The notes: a model not told the origin generated them from the letters alone. Shown: positions 28,239 to 36,766, counted from the stretch's first letter. The stretch is DNA of 64,000 nt from JAICJC01 sp963709425 (GCA_963709425.1 CAVPWG010000005.1:620001-684000), one strand, 5' to 3'. Made by a program: numbers and translations.

Positions 28239-28958
28239 CTATCGGGGGACGGCGACTGCAATCTCGACCCAGCGCTCGAACATGCGCCGGCCGACATCGA
28301 GCATCCGCTCTCGGGCCGCGTCGAAGTCGGTCATGAGGCGGTCGATGCCTCCGGCGCCGAGGACGCGGTCGGCGTACTCGGCATAGGCCGGGACCTGCGC
28401 CCACTCGCGGGCCATCTGCTCGGTCACCTCGACGTGGAACTGGACGCCGTACGCGGTCTGGCCGAGCCGGAACGCCTGGTTCGGATAGGCGGGCGACGAG
28501 GCCAGCAGCGTCGCGCCGTCCGGGAGGTCGAACGTGTCGCCGTGCCACTGAAGCGTGAGGAACTCTGGCGGGATGCCCGAGAACACCGGGTCGGACCGGC
28601 CGTCGTCGGTCAGCGTGACCGGGAGGACGCCGACCTCCGGCTGGGTGCCGGAATAGACGCGCGCGCCGAGCGATGCGGCGAGGAGCTGGACGCCGAGGCA
28701 CGACCCCCAGTACGGCACGCCCGCCCTCACCGCGGCGGCGACAGCCTGCTTCTCGGCGGTGAGCCAGGGAAGCTCGGCGTCGTCGTTCACGCTCATCGGG
28801 CCGCCCATGGCCACGATCGCGACGTAGTCCTGCCACGATGGGAGCGGCTCGCCCTCGTCGAGCTCGACGCGGTGGATGTCGGCTCCGGCGGCGGCCAGCA
28901 CGTCCTCGAACGCCCCCGGCGGCTCACACGCGATGTGCTGCAGAACGAGAACGTCCAT
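28239..28958 (-). CDS. Class I glutamine amidotransferase (GuaA N-domain-like)
   Basis: A protein of 239 residues. The catalytic Cys is in YWGSCLGVQLLA, and the His-x-Glu pair in YGVQFHVEVT. MGGPMSVNDDAELPWL is typical of stand-alone GATase1 proteins related to GMP synthase and gamma-glutamyl hydrolases. No partner synthetase domain is attached. It follows fumC by only 10 bases, suggesting co-transcription. Substrate is unknown: deamidation or hydrolysis of a gamma-glutamyl compound are both possible. Confidence 0.85.
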   Translation of the reverse strand: MDVLVLQHIACEPPGAFEDVLAAAGADIHRVELDEGEPLPSWQDYVAIVAMGGPMSVNDDAELPWLTAEKQAVAAAVRAGVPYWGSCLGVQLLAASLGARVYSGTQPEVGVLPVTLTDDGRSDPVFSGIPPEFLTLQWHGDTFDLPDGATLLASSPAYPNQAFRLGQTAYGVQFHVEVTEQMAREWAQVPAYAEYADRVLGAGGIDRLMTDFDAARERMLDVGRRMFERWVEIAVAVPR

Positions 28959-28967
28959 GGGGTGACC

Positions 28968-30296
28968 CTACTGGTTTCCGCGCGCCATGCCGCGCAGGTC
29001 GAGCGCCTCGTCGAGGACGGTCTCCGAGACGCCGTGTTCCCGGGCGACCTCGCGCAGCGAGCGGCCCGACGCGGCGGCATCCTTGACGATCGCCGTGGCG
29101 GCGTCGTAGCCGATGTGCGGGTTGAGCGCCGTGGCGACGGTGAGCGACACCTCGGCGTAGTGCTCGTTCTGCTCCCGGTTGGCCTCGATCCCGCCGACGC
29201 AGCGATCGGCGAAGAGCCGGCTCGCCGAGGCGAGGAGCTCGATCGACTGGAGCAGGTTTCGCGCCATCAGCGGGATCTGCACGTTGAGCTCGAAGTTCCC
29301 CTGCATCCCGCCGACGGTGATCGCGACGTCGTTTCCGATCACCTGGGCCGACACCTGGCAGACGACCTCCGGGATCACCGGGTTCACCTTGCCCGGCATG
29401 ATCGACGAGCCCTTCTGGAGCTCGGGGATCACGATCTCGGCCAGGCCCGTGCGCGGGCCCGATCCCATCCAGCGGATGTCGTTTGCGATCTTGGTGAGCG
29501 AGACGGCGACGGTCTTGAGCGCGCCGGAGGTCTCGACCAGGCCGTCGCGAGCCGCCTGGGCCTCGAACGGGTCGGCCGGCGGCGAGATCGCGAGGCCGGT
29601 GTCGGCCGCGAGCCGCTCGCGCACCCGGGCGGCGAACTCCGGGTGGGTGTTGAGGCCGGTGCCCGCCGCGGTGCCGCCGAGCGGGATCTGGCCGAGGCGG
29701 CCGAGCGTCGACTCGACGCGAGCGTGTCCCTCACGGACCTGCGCCGCATAGCCGCCGAACTCCTGGCCGAGCGTCACCGGCACGGCATCCATCAGGTGCG
29801 TGCGGCCGGTCTTCACGATGTCGGCGAACTCCTCCGCCTTGGCGGCGAGCGCCGCGGCGAGCGTGTCGAGCGCGGGCAGGAGCCGGTTCGTCGCGGCGTC
29901 GAGCGCGGCCAGGTGGACGGCCGACGGGAAGACGTCGTTCGACGACTGGCCCAGGTTCACGTCGTCGTTGGGGTGGACGCCGCCGCCTGCGAGGGTGGCG
30001 ATCACCTCGTTGGCGTTCATGTTGGACGAGGTGCCCGAGCCGGTCTGGAAGACATCGATCGGGAACTGGTCGTCGTGGCGGCCTTCGGCGACCTCGTCGG
30101 CTCCCGCGGCGATCCGGTCGGCAACGGCGGCGTCGAGCAGGCCCAGGTCGGCGTTCACCCGCGCGGCCGCGGCCTTGATGCGCCCCAGCCAGTGGACGAC
30201 CGGCGCCGGGATGGGCTCGCCGGAGACGGGGAAGTTCTCGACCGCCTTTCGGGTCTCGGCACCCCACAGCTCGGTCTGCCCGGTCACGTCGGTCAC
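28968..30296 (-). CDS. fumC: Class II fumarate hydratase
   Basis: A protein of 442 residues that interconverts fumarate and malate. Signatures: ETELWGAETRKAVENF-like N-terminus, QTGSGTSSNMNANEVIA, HPNDDVNLGQSSND, TGRTHLMDAVPVTLGQE, GTAAGTGLNTH and the loop GSSIMPGKVNP. GTG 30296 has TAATCT 8 bases upstream; the -10 overlaps the stop of the preceding MBL-like gene, so fumC has its own leaderless start. Longer readings to 31427 run through another gene and are excluded. It precedes the GATase gene by 10 bases. Confidence 0.96.
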   Translation of the reverse strand: MTDVTGQTELWGAETRKAVENFPVSGEPIPAPVVHWLGRIKAAAARVNADLGLLDAAVADRIAAGADEVAEGRHDDQFPIDVFQTGSGTSSNMNANEVIATLAGGGVHPNDDVNLGQSSNDVFPSAVHLAALDAATNRLLPALDTLAAALAAKAEEFADIVKTGRTHLMDAVPVTLGQEFGGYAAQVREGHARVESTLGRLGQIPLGGTAAGTGLNTHPEFAARVRERLAADTGLAISPPADPFEAQAARDGLVETSGALKTVAVSLTKIANDIRWMGSGPRTGLAEIVIPELQKGSSIMPGKVNPVIPEVVCQVSAQVIGNDVAITVGGMQGNFELNVQIPLMARNLLQSIELLASASRLFADRCVGGIEANREQNEHYAEVSLTVATALNPHIGYDAATAIVKDAAASGRSLREVAREHGVSETVLDEALDLRGMARGNQ

Positions 30297-30307
30297 CGCG
30301 CTGGAGA

Positions 30308-30910
30308 TTACCGTCGCGTCCGCGCCCGACGCGACATTCGCCAGGCGTGCCGGTAGGCGTGCGGGAGGCGGCGGCGGGCGGTTCGCAGGGCGGTGGCGAG
30401 GGCGGCGGCGGCGTTGTCGGTGACGGGCGTGCCGTGGCCGACGGCAATGGCCGCCGGGACGATTCCCCGGAGCGCTCGGCGCGGCGGGAATGGGCGGATG
30501 AGGGGATGGACGCCGATCGGCTCGCCGTCGTCGGCGAGGAAGTAGCCGACGGTGCCGAGCACATCCGCGGTGACGAGGAGACGGTGCTCGGGGATCCAGA
30601 GGGCCGACTCGTGCAAGCCGGGGAAGCGGACGACGCGGCGGGCCTCGATCGCCGGCGGGAGCGGCCCGCCGACCGGGACGCGGTGGCGCGCGGCGATCAC
30701 GTCGGCGTCGCGCCGATGGCGGGTCATGAGGACGGCGATGCCGATGACCGGCGCCGCGGCCAGCGCCGCGTCCAGCTCGGGCGAGTCGACGGGATCGACG
30801 AGGAGCCAGCCCCGGTCGAGGTGGACGGCCGTCGACGCCCGCCGCAGGAACTCGTCCGGATGGGCGAGCCACGCGAAGCTGCCGTGCTCGTCGAGGGCAT
30901 ACGTCTCCAG
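30308..30910 (-). CDS. MBL-fold protein with degenerate metal site, second copy
   Basis: About 200 residues. It has the same layout as the protein at 15705-16361: a strand with GWLLVDPVDSPELDAAL, VLMTRHRRDADV in place of HxHxDH, HESALWIPEHRLLVTADVLGTVG, and a final AIAVGHGTPVTDNAAAAL. One His and one Asp of the first motif remain. The only standard start in frame (ATG 30727) would delete the first strands; the domain extends to a CTG at 30910 that has TAGCAT 8 bases upstream, so a CTG start or a sequence error is possible. The stop overlaps the fumC promoter. Confidence 0.55.
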   Translation of the reverse strand: METYALDEHGSFAWLAHPDEFLRRASTAVHLDRGWLLVDPVDSPELDAALAAAPVIGIAVLMTRHRRDADVIAARHRVPVGGPLPPAIEARRVVRFPGLHESALWIPEHRLLVTADVLGTVGYFLADDGEPIGVHPLIRPFPPRRALRGIVPAAIAVGHGTPVTDNAAAALATALRTARRRLPHAYRHAWRMSRRARTRR

Positions 30911-30937
30911 GGCGCGGGATGCTAGCCGCGGCCGCTG

Positions 30938-31427
30938 CTAGGGCGGGTGGTGGAGCCAGCGGCGTTGGTGGTGCCAGCGTTGGAGGGTGCGGTGGCTGGG
31001 TGGGTGGGCGGGGCAGGTGGCGTAGCGGTGGTGGACTGCGTCGGCGATGTCTGCTGGGCGGGCTCCTGACGCGTAGCCTTGCTCGAGGGTGCGGCGCAGC
31101 TCCGGCCACGGAGTAGCTTCCCGGTCGTGGCCGGGCGGGCCGGTCGGTGAGGCTGGCGAGGTGGGCCTGGATTGCCTTGTGTCTCGCGGCGGTCAGGCAT
31201 CCGCACGCCTGCCACACGCCGAGCAGCGTCCGTGCGAAGTCGCGCCCGTTTCGCTGCCGCTGGAACTCGGCACTTGCGTGCTGCCGGCAGAGCGACACGC
31301 TGACGCCGTAGCCGAGCCGCACAGTCTGGGTCTTTCCGCGGGTGCGGTCGATGCAGATCATGCACACCGGCTGTTTGGTCGGCACCTTGCGCGCCTTGTA
31401 GAGCGTGGGGAGGTAGTCGAACGGCAC
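30938..31427 (-). CDS. Cys/His-rich protein of unknown function (one frameshift)
   Basis: About 162 residues after repair. GTG 31427 starts PFDYLPTLYKARKVPTKQ, followed by CMICIDRTRG and, 20 residues later, SLCRQHASAEFQRQ, which could form a CxxC..CxxH zinc site, then ARTLLGVWQACGCLTAARHKAIQAHLASL. An extra base near 31115 shifts the frame; afterwards PWPELRRTLEQGYASGARPADIADAVHHRYA and SHRTLQRWHHQRRWLHH follow, an HTH-like pair. I have the impression of a recurrent actinobacterial hypothetical family but cannot name it. Perhaps DNA-binding. Confidence 0.55.
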
Positions 31428-31724
31428 GGTGAAAGCTTGCCGGGCCGGCTGTCAGAGGTGGGTCACGGGGTGTTACAAGGCGGTGCCGGGAAACACCAAT
31501 TGTCGTTTCACCCAGCCGACATGTGGCGCCCCCACGCCAGAGCCCCCGAGCTCTCCGACGGCGACCGGCTCGCGATAGTCGAGGCGCTCAGGCCGCCGTC
31601 GGGCATCAACCACCACGCCTCACCCACCACCCCGGCGCCGGCCAGCGCTCCCCAGGAGAGCTGGCTGGCCGGCGGCGGCGGGCGAGCGCGGGAACCCGCG
31701 ACCCTCCTCCTCGGTCAGAAGTTC
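31428..31724. other. Gap without a supported gene
   Basis: About 300 bases between two divergent genes. A short open stretch from ATG 31521 continues in frame into the lipoprotein gene but shows no domain and no ribosome site. Codon use is poor. I see no RNA gene, promoter pair or repeat I would defend here. Confidence 0.35.
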
Positions 31725-32092
31725 GTGCGGCGAAGGGGCTCAATCGTGGTGTGCGCGGCCGTGCTCGCGGCGAGCGCGGGGTGCTTCGGCTCGGCGAGCG
31801 CCATGCGACGAGCGGCGCCTCGGCGACATCGAGCGGGATCAGCGGCACCCTTCGCCTCGTGGGCGGGCCGGCGCCCGGGGTGCGGCGGCTGACGCACGCA
31901 AAGGTGGACGTGCTCGCCGGCGAGCGGGTCGTCGCGACGATGACGACCGACGGACGAGGGCGGTTCCGCCTGACGCTGCCGCCCGGGCGCTACCGCTTCG
32001 CGATGGAGGGAGGGACCGACCTCCTTCCGCCCGCGGCGGTCGTCGCCGAAACGGGGACGACCCACGTCTCGCTGACGCTGGACGCCAAGTAG
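31725..32092 (+). CDS. Small lipoprotein with carboxypeptidase-regulatory-like domain (frameshifted)
   Basis: From GTG 31725 the frame gives a signal peptide with lipobox (IVVCAAVLAASAGC), so lipidation of the Cys is likely. Near 31802 an extra base shifts the frame; the mature part then reads ISGTLRLVGGPAPGVRRLTHAKVDVLAGERVVATMTTDGRGRFRLTLPPGRYRF, a transthyretin-like or CarboxypepD_reg-like beta sandwich of about 90 residues. It probably sits on the outer face of the cytoplasmic membrane. No partner is obvious. Confidence 0.6.
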
Positions 32093-32138
32093 CTACCCTC
32101 CGCGGCACGCGAGCCGAGCGAGCCAGGGAGGACAGAAC

Positions 32139-32510
32139 ATGCAGCGCCCAGTGCACTTCGACATCACGGCCGACGACCCCGATCGGGCGGTCGCCTTCTA
32201 CGAGAAGGTGTTCGGGTGGAAGCTGACCCACTGGGAGGGCGGCCCGATGGACTACTGGTTGATCGAGACCGGCGACGCGCAGCCGGGCATCGACGGCGGT
32301 CTGAGCCGCCGTGCGGACGGCGACGCCCCCGCGACGATCAACACGATCGACGTCGCCTCGCTCGACGACGCGGTGGCCGCCGTAAGGCAGGCCGGCGGCG
32401 AGATCATCCATGACCGGATGCCGGTCCCCGGCGTTGGCTGGTACGCCGCGTTCGCCGATACCGAGGGGAACCGCTTCGGGATCATGCAGTTCGACGAGTC
32501 GGCGGGCTGA
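32139..32510 (+). CDS. VOC family (glyoxalase-like) protein
   Basis: A protein of 123 residues with a two-motif VOC fold: PVHFDITADDPDRAVAFYEKVFGWKL for the first beta-alpha-beta-beta-beta unit and the second ending in YAAFADTEGNRFGIMQ. Metal-ligand residues can be proposed (His6, Glu near the end), but the reaction is not determined; similar proteins are annotated as glyoxalase/bleomycin resistance. ATG 32139 has GGGAGGA 7 to 13 bases upstream. Confidence 0.85.
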   Translation: MQRPVHFDITADDPDRAVAFYEKVFGWKLTHWEGGPMDYWLIETGDAQPGIDGGLSRRADGDAPATINTIDVASLDDAVAAVRQAGGEIIHDRMPVPGVGWYAAFADTEGNRFGIMQFDESAG

Positions 32511-32511
32511 C

Positions 32512-33507
32512 CTACTCGGTCGAGTACTTCGGCTGGGCCTTCTCGCCGCGGATCCGGGCGACGGCGTGGTTGGCGGCCAGCGCCGCCTCCGAGAAGCCGA
32601 CCGTGATGAGCGTGATCTTGCCCTCGTAGCCCGCGACGTCGCCGGCCGCGAAGACGCCCGGAAGATTTGTCTCGCCGATCTGGTTCACCCGGATCTGGCG
32701 CTTGTTCTCGAACTCGAGCCCCCAGTTCGCGATCGGCCCCAGGTGCGACACGAAGCCGAGCAGCGTCACCAGCTCGTCGCACGGCACCTCGCGCATCTCG
32801 CCGGTGCCGGTGTTCTCGACGGTGATCGACTCCAGCCGGCCGTTCCCGGCCGCAGCCCGCACCTCGCACGGCACCATGATCTCGACGCCGCCCTGCTCGG
32901 CGAGCCGGCGCACCTCCTTCTCGGACGACTCGAGGCCCCGGAACCGCTCGCGCCGGTGGATCAGTGAGATCGGAAGCGCCGCCGTGTCCTGAAGGCCCAT
33001 CGCCCAGTCGAGCGCCGAGTCGCCGCCGCCGACCAGCGCGACCCGCTTGCCCGCGAACACGTCCTTCTTCTTCACGAAGTAGTGCAGGCCGTTTCCCTCC
33101 CAGCGCTCGACATCCGGGAGATCCAGTCTGCGCGGGTTGAACGCGCCGTGGCCCGCGGTGACGATCATCGTCCGCGTCAGGAGCGTCTCGCCGGCCGCGG
33201 TGTGAAGCTCGATCACGTCGTCCGAGCGGTGGGAGATCGACTCGATCACCTCGCCGAGCCGCACCTCCGGCTCGTACTGGAGCGCCTGCTCCGTCAGCCG
33301 GTCGATCAGCTCCTGTCCGTTCACCTTCGGGTATCCGGCGACGTCGAAGATGTGCTTCTCGGGGTAGACCGCCGACACCTGGCCGCCGAGCTGCTCGAGG
33401 CTCTCGACGATCCGCACCGTCGCGTCACGGTGCGCCCCGTAGTACGCCGCGGCGAGGCCGGTCGGCCCGCCGCCGATGATGGTGATGTCAACGATGTGCT
33501 CGCCCAT
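32512..33507 (-). CDS. Ferredoxin--NADP+ reductase, thioredoxin-reductase-like type
   Basis: A protein of 331 residues with two Rossmann nucleotide sites: ITIIGGGPTGLAAAYYGAHR for FAD and VALVGGGDSALDWAMGL for NADPH, then the FAD-closing GVFAAGDVAGYEGKITLI. There is no CxxC redox pair, separating it from thioredoxin reductase and placing it with YumC-type FNRs, which pass electrons between NADPH and ferredoxin. ATG 33507. It is next to erpA and the nuo operon on the opposite strand, suggesting shared redox needs. Confidence 0.9.
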   Translation of the reverse strand: MGEHIVDITIIGGGPTGLAAAYYGAHRDATVRIVESLEQLGGQVSAVYPEKHIFDVAGYPKVNGQELIDRLTEQALQYEPEVRLGEVIESISHRSDDVIELHTAAGETLLTRTMIVTAGHGAFNPRRLDLPDVERWEGNGLHYFVKKKDVFAGKRVALVGGGDSALDWAMGLQDTAALPISLIHRRERFRGLESSEKEVRRLAEQGGVEIMVPCEVRAAAGNGRLESITVENTGTGEMREVPCDELVTLLGFVSHLGPIANWGLEFENKRQIRVNQIGETNLPGVFAAGDVAGYEGKITLITVGFSEAALAANHAVARIRGEKAQPKYSTE

Positions 33508-33555
33508 GAGTTTGGATCCAAACCCTAGTCGAGGGGTCGTCTTCCGAGACTCAGT

Positions 33556-33903
33556 CTAGTTGGACGAGCCGGCGTTCTTGGCCTGGAACGAGCTGCCGCA
33601 GCCGCACGCCGCCTCGACGTTCGGGTTCGTGATCCGGAATCCGGCGCCCATGAGGCCGTCGACGTAGTCGACGCCGGCGCCCTCGAGATAGGGCAGGCTG
33701 TAGCGGTCGACCAGGATTCGGACGCCGTGGACATCGGCGACGGCGTCGCCGTCCTCCGGCTCCGAGTCGAACCCGAGCGCGTACTGGAAGCCCGAGCAGC
33801 CGCCGCCCTCGACAGCCACACGGAGGGCCGTCAGCGAGGGATCGCCCTCGGCCTCGAGGAGCTCCTTCAGCTTGGCCGCGGCGCGCTCGGTGATCGTCAC
33901 CAT
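33556..33903 (-). CDS. erpA: Iron-sulfur cluster insertion protein (A-type carrier)
   Basis: A protein of 115 residues of the IscA/ErpA/SufA group. It has the three conserved cysteines: one in EGGGCSGFQY and two in the C-terminal ACGCGSSF. ATG 33903 is preceded by TACGAT at 9 bases and no ribosome site, so the start is probably leaderless. It delivers [4Fe-4S] or [2Fe-2S] clusters to apoproteins; complex I, transcribed divergently from the adjacent promoter, is a natural client. The exact A-type subgroup (ErpA or SufA) is my best guess. Confidence 0.85.
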   Translation of the reverse strand: MVTITERAAAKLKELLEAEGDPSLTALRVAVEGGGCSGFQYALGFDSEPEDGDAVADVHGVRILVDRYSLPYLEGAGVDYVDGLMGAGFRITNPNVEAACGCGSSFQAKNAGSSN

Positions 33904-33956
33904 GCGGTCATCATCGTACCCAGACCGACAGGGGTTTAGCCGTCCGCGCCGAGACC

Positions 33957-34014
33957 CCGGTTTGTAACACCGGATACGGCGGCGGAATCCCGCCACCGGA
34001 GCGGGTTTCTCCGG
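33957..34014. other. Three consecutive stem-loops in the erpA-nuoA divergent region
   Basis: CCGGT-TTGTAAC-ACCGG (33957-33973), GGCGG-AATC-CCGCC (33981-33994) and CCGGAG-(7)-CTCCGG (33996-34014). They lie between the two -10 elements (33913-33918 and 34043-34048), upstream of both promoters, so they are not in either predicted message. They might be operators, a small RNA or a barrier between promoters. Confidence 0.4.
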
Positions 34015-34042
34015 GCGCAGGGGAGGTGCTTGTGCGCGGTGC

Positions 34043-34048
34043 TATAGT
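34043..34048 (+). promoter_or_regulatory. -10 element TATAGT of the nuo operon
   Basis: TATAGT is 9 bases before GTG 34058 with no Shine-Dalgarno sequence between, indicating a leaderless nuo message. No clear -35 hexamer. Confidence 0.6.
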
Positions 34049-34057
34049 CGCGTTCCA

Positions 34058-34420
34058 GTGCTCGGCGATTGGGCAGCCCTGCTCGTCTTCGCAGCGATCG
34101 CGCTGATGATTCCGGCAAGCCTGATCGCCGCCACGTTCGCCCTCTCGACGAGAACGCCCCGCCGCGCCGGAGACAAGCGCGTCCCCTTCGAGTCCGGGGT
34201 CTCGTCGCACACGTTCACGCCCGGCCGGTTCACGATCTCGTACTACCTGACGGCGATGCTCTTCATCGTCTTCGACATCGAGGTTGTCTTCCTCTACCCG
34301 CTGGCGGTGGAGATGCACGCCCTCAAGACCTACGGCTTCGTCGAGATGGTGACGTTCGTCGTCCTGCTGGTCGTGGCATACGTCTACGTCTGGAAACGGG
34401 GGGCGCTGGAGTGGCGGTAA
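34058..34420 (+). CDS. nuoA: NADH-quinone oxidoreductase subunit A
   Basis: A membrane-arm subunit of complex I, 120 residues, three helices. The loop after helix 1 carries KRVPFESGVSSHT (the ExG motif) and helix 2 begins with FTISYYLTAMLFIVFDIEVVFLYPLA, both diagnostic. It joins the membrane arm to the peripheral arm near the quinone site. GTG 34058 is the first codon of a leaderless transcript that probably covers nuoA to nuoN. The stop overlaps nuoB. Confidence 0.96.
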   Translation: MLGDWAALLVFAAIALMIPASLIAATFALSTRTPRRAGDKRVPFESGVSSHTFTPGRFTISYYLTAMLFIVFDIEVVFLYPLAVEMHALKTYGFVEMVTFVVLLVVAYVYVWKRGALEWR

Positions 34421-34938
34421 GGCCGGTCTCGATCACGCGGGCCGTCCGCTCGGAGGACCTCGAGCAGTACGTCATGCTGACGACCGTCGAGAAGGCGCTC
34501 GCGTGGGCGCAGTCCAACTCGATCTGGCCGGCCGGCTTCGGCCTCGCCTGCTGCGCGATCGAGATGATGGCGCTGCCGTCGCCGCGGTACGACATCGCCC
34601 GGTTCGGCGCCGAGGTGTTCCGGTCGTCGCCGCGCCAGTCGGACCTGCTGATCGTCTCCGGGCGCGTGAGCCACAAGATGGCGCCGCCGCTCCGGCAGGT
34701 CTACGACCAGATGCTCGTGCCGAAGTGGGTCATGGCGATGGGCGCCTGCTCGAGCTCGGGCGGGATGTTCGCCAACTACGCGATCCTCCAGGGCGTCGAC
34801 AAGATCGTCCCTGTCGATGTGCACGTGCCCGGGTGCCCACCCCGCCCCGAGGCCGTGCTCGACGGCTTCCGCCTGATCCAGAAGAAGATCCGCGCGGGCA
34901 TCCCGCCGGCGTACGAGCTGGAGAAGTCGAAGGCGTGA
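34411..34938 (+). CDS. nuoB: NADH-quinone oxidoreductase subunit B
   Basis: A protein of 175 residues that holds the terminal cluster N2 that reduces quinone. The cysteines appear in FGLACCAIEMMA, VMAMGACSSSGG and VHVPGCPPRPEA. GTG 34411 overlaps nuoA by 10 bases; longer readings from 34069 lie in nuoA. Peripheral arm at the membrane interface. Confidence 0.97.
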   Translation: MAVRPVSITRAVRSEDLEQYVMLTTVEKALAWAQSNSIWPAGFGLACCAIEMMALPSPRYDIARFGAEVFRSSPRQSDLLIVSGRVSHKMAPPLRQVYDQMLVPKWVMAMGACSSSGGMFANYAILQGVDKIVPVDVHVPGCPPRPEAVLDGFRLIQKKIRAGIPPAYELEKSKA

Positions 34939-35507
34939 CGGCGGCGCAGCTCGCTGCGGCGGTGAAGAGGGCCGTGCCCGGATCCGTGACGGCGCACGAG
35001 GCGGGGCTCGACATGCCCACGCTGACCGTGAAGCCGGAGAAGCTCGTCGAGGTCGCCACCTGCCTTCGCGACCAGCTGGGCAAGAACTTCCTCTCGGCCG
35101 TCACGGCCGTCGACCACCTCGGCTACGGCGAGCCGGTGGCCGGCTACTTCGGCACCGAGCGCGGGCGTGATGTGAACTCGCCCGGGACCTGGGGCAGCCC
35201 GGTCACGGTCGAGCAGCCGCCCAAGCGTTTCGCGGTCCGCTACCACCTCGCCCACATCGGCGACGGGCCGATCGAGCGGGTGCGCCTCCAGGTGTGGCTC
35301 GACGACGGCCAGGAGGTGCCGAGCGTGGTCCCGGTGTGGCCCACCGCCGACTGGCACGAGCGCGAGCAGTACGACCTGATGGGCATCCACTTCACGGGCC
35401 ACCCCAACCTGCGCCGCCTCATCATGCCGACCGACTGGGCCGGCCATCCGCTGCGGAAGGACTACCCGATCGGCGGAGAGCCGGTGCAGTTCACGGACGC
35501 GACATGA
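34935..35507 (+). CDS. nuoC: NADH-quinone oxidoreductase subunit C
   Basis: A protein of 190 residues, corresponding to the 30-kDa subunit. The signature RYHLAHI..RVRLQVWLDD..VPSVVPVWPTADWHEREQYDLMGIHFTGHPNLRRLIMP is complete. GTG 34935 overlaps the nuoB stop (GTGA). It is separate from NuoD here, unlike the fused NuoCD of enterobacteria. The last residues (RKDYPIGGEP) are standard. Confidence 0.96.
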   Translation: MTAAQLAAAVKRAVPGSVTAHEAGLDMPTLTVKPEKLVEVATCLRDQLGKNFLSAVTAVDHLGYGEPVAGYFGTERGRDVNSPGTWGSPVTVEQPPKRFAVRYHLAHIGDGPIERVRLQVWLDDGQEVPSVVPVWPTADWHEREQYDLMGIHFTGHPNLRRLIMPTDWAGHPLRKDYPIGGEPVQFTDAT

Positions 35508-36766
35508 GCGCGATCGAACGCCCGCCCGCCCCGGTCCTGCCGCTCTACGAGCCGGCGAAGATCCCGCCCGGCGCGCCGTCCAAGGTCGACCCGCCGCCCG
35601 GCGCCGACCTCATCACCGTCAACTTCGGCCCGAACCACCCGTCGACGCACGGCGTCCTGCGCCTCATCGTGACTCTCGACGGCGAGGTCGTGGTCGGCCT
35701 CGACGCCGACATCGGCTACGTCCACACCGGCTTCGAGAAGAACTTCGAGCAGAAGACGTACTGGAAGGGGATCCCCTACGCGCCCCGGATGGACTACGTC
35801 GCCTTCTTCGCCAACGAGCTGGCGTACGTCGGCGCAGTCGAGCGGCTGATCGACATCGAGGTGCCGCCCCGCGCGCAGTGGATCCGCACGCTCTTCGCCG
35901 AGCTGAACCGCATCCACAGCCACCTGATCTACCTCGGCACCTCCGCCGTCGAGATGGGCGCGCTGTCGGTCTTCTTCTACTGCCTGCGCGAGCGAGACAG
36001 CGTGCTCGACCTCTTCGAGATGGCGACGGGCGTCCGGATGCACGACCGCTACCCGCAGTTCGGCGGCGTGGCGGAGGATCTGCCCAAGGGCTTCTACGCC
36101 GAGTGCCGCCGCTTCTGCGCCGACATGCCCAAGCGGATCGACGAGTACCTCGACCTGCTGGCCGGAAACCCGGTCTGGAAGTCGCGCTATCAGGGGATCG
36201 GCGCCATCGCCGCCGAGACGGCGATCGCCATGGGGCTCTCCGGGCCGAACCTGCGCGCGTCGGGCGTGCCGTACGACATCCGCCGCTCCGAGCCGTACCT
36301 GGCCTACGACCAGCTCCAGTTCGACGTGATCACCCGCGAGGGCGGCGACGCCTACGACCGGTTCATGTGCCGCACGCTCGAGATGTACGAGTCCGTGAAG
36401 CTCGTGGAGCAGTGCCTCGACTCGATGCCGGCCGGCCCGGTCATGGCCGACGACCGCAAGTACGTGCTGCCGCCGAGGCACGAGCTGCACACGTCGATGG
36501 AGTCGCTCATCCACCACTTCAAGCTGGTGACCGAGGGCTTCCGGGTGCCGCCCGGCCAGGTCTACCACCCGGTCGAGTCGCCGCGTGGGGAGTTCGGCTG
36601 CTACCTGGTCTCCGACGGCGGGCCGAAGCCGTGGCGGGCGCACTTCCGGGCGCCGAGCTTCGTGAGTCTCCAGTGCACCGCGATGATGTCGGTCAACCGC
36701 TACGTCGGCGACATGATCGTGGTCGTCGGCTCGCTCGACGGGGTCATGGGAGAGGCCGACCGGTGA
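35504..36766 (+). CDS. nuoD: NADH-quinone oxidoreductase subunit D
   Basis: The 49-kDa subunit, 420 residues. FGPNHPSTHGVLRLIVTLDGE near residue 45, DADIGYVHTGFEKNFE, and the C-terminal SPRGEFGCYLVSDGG and APSFVSLQ are all present. With NuoB it forms the quinone pocket; the HPSTHG loop and Tyr residues line it. ATG 35504 overlaps nuoC (ATGA). Confidence 0.97.
   Translation: MSAIERPPAPVLPLYEPAKIPPGAPSKVDPPPGADLITVNFGPNHPSTHGVLRLIVTLDGEVVVGLDADIGYVHTGFEKNFEQKTYWKGIPYAPRMDYVAFFANELAYVGAVERLIDIEVPPRAQWIRTLFAELNRIHSHLIYLGTSAVEMGALSVFFYCLRERDSVLDLFEMATGVRMHDRYPQFGGVAEDLPKGFYAECRRFCADMPKRIDEYLDLLAGNPVWKSRYQGIGAIAAETAIAMGLSGPNLRASGVPYDIRRSEPYLAYDQLQFDVITREGGDAYDRFMCRTLEMYESVKLVEQCLDSMPAGPVMADDRKYVLPPRHELHTSMESLIHHFKLVTEGFRVPPGQVYHPVESPRGEFGCYLVSDGGPKPWRAHFRAPSFVSLQCTAMMSVNRYVGDMIVVVGSLDGVMGEADR

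Noticed and set aside
28161..30356. 731-residue open frame on the plus strand
   Set aside because: Antisense to fumC and the GATase gene, both of which have complete catalytic motifs.
33957..33973. tRNA-like anticodon arm (5-bp stem, 7-base loop)
   Set aside because: No acceptor, D or T arm can be built around it on either strand, so it is only a hairpin.
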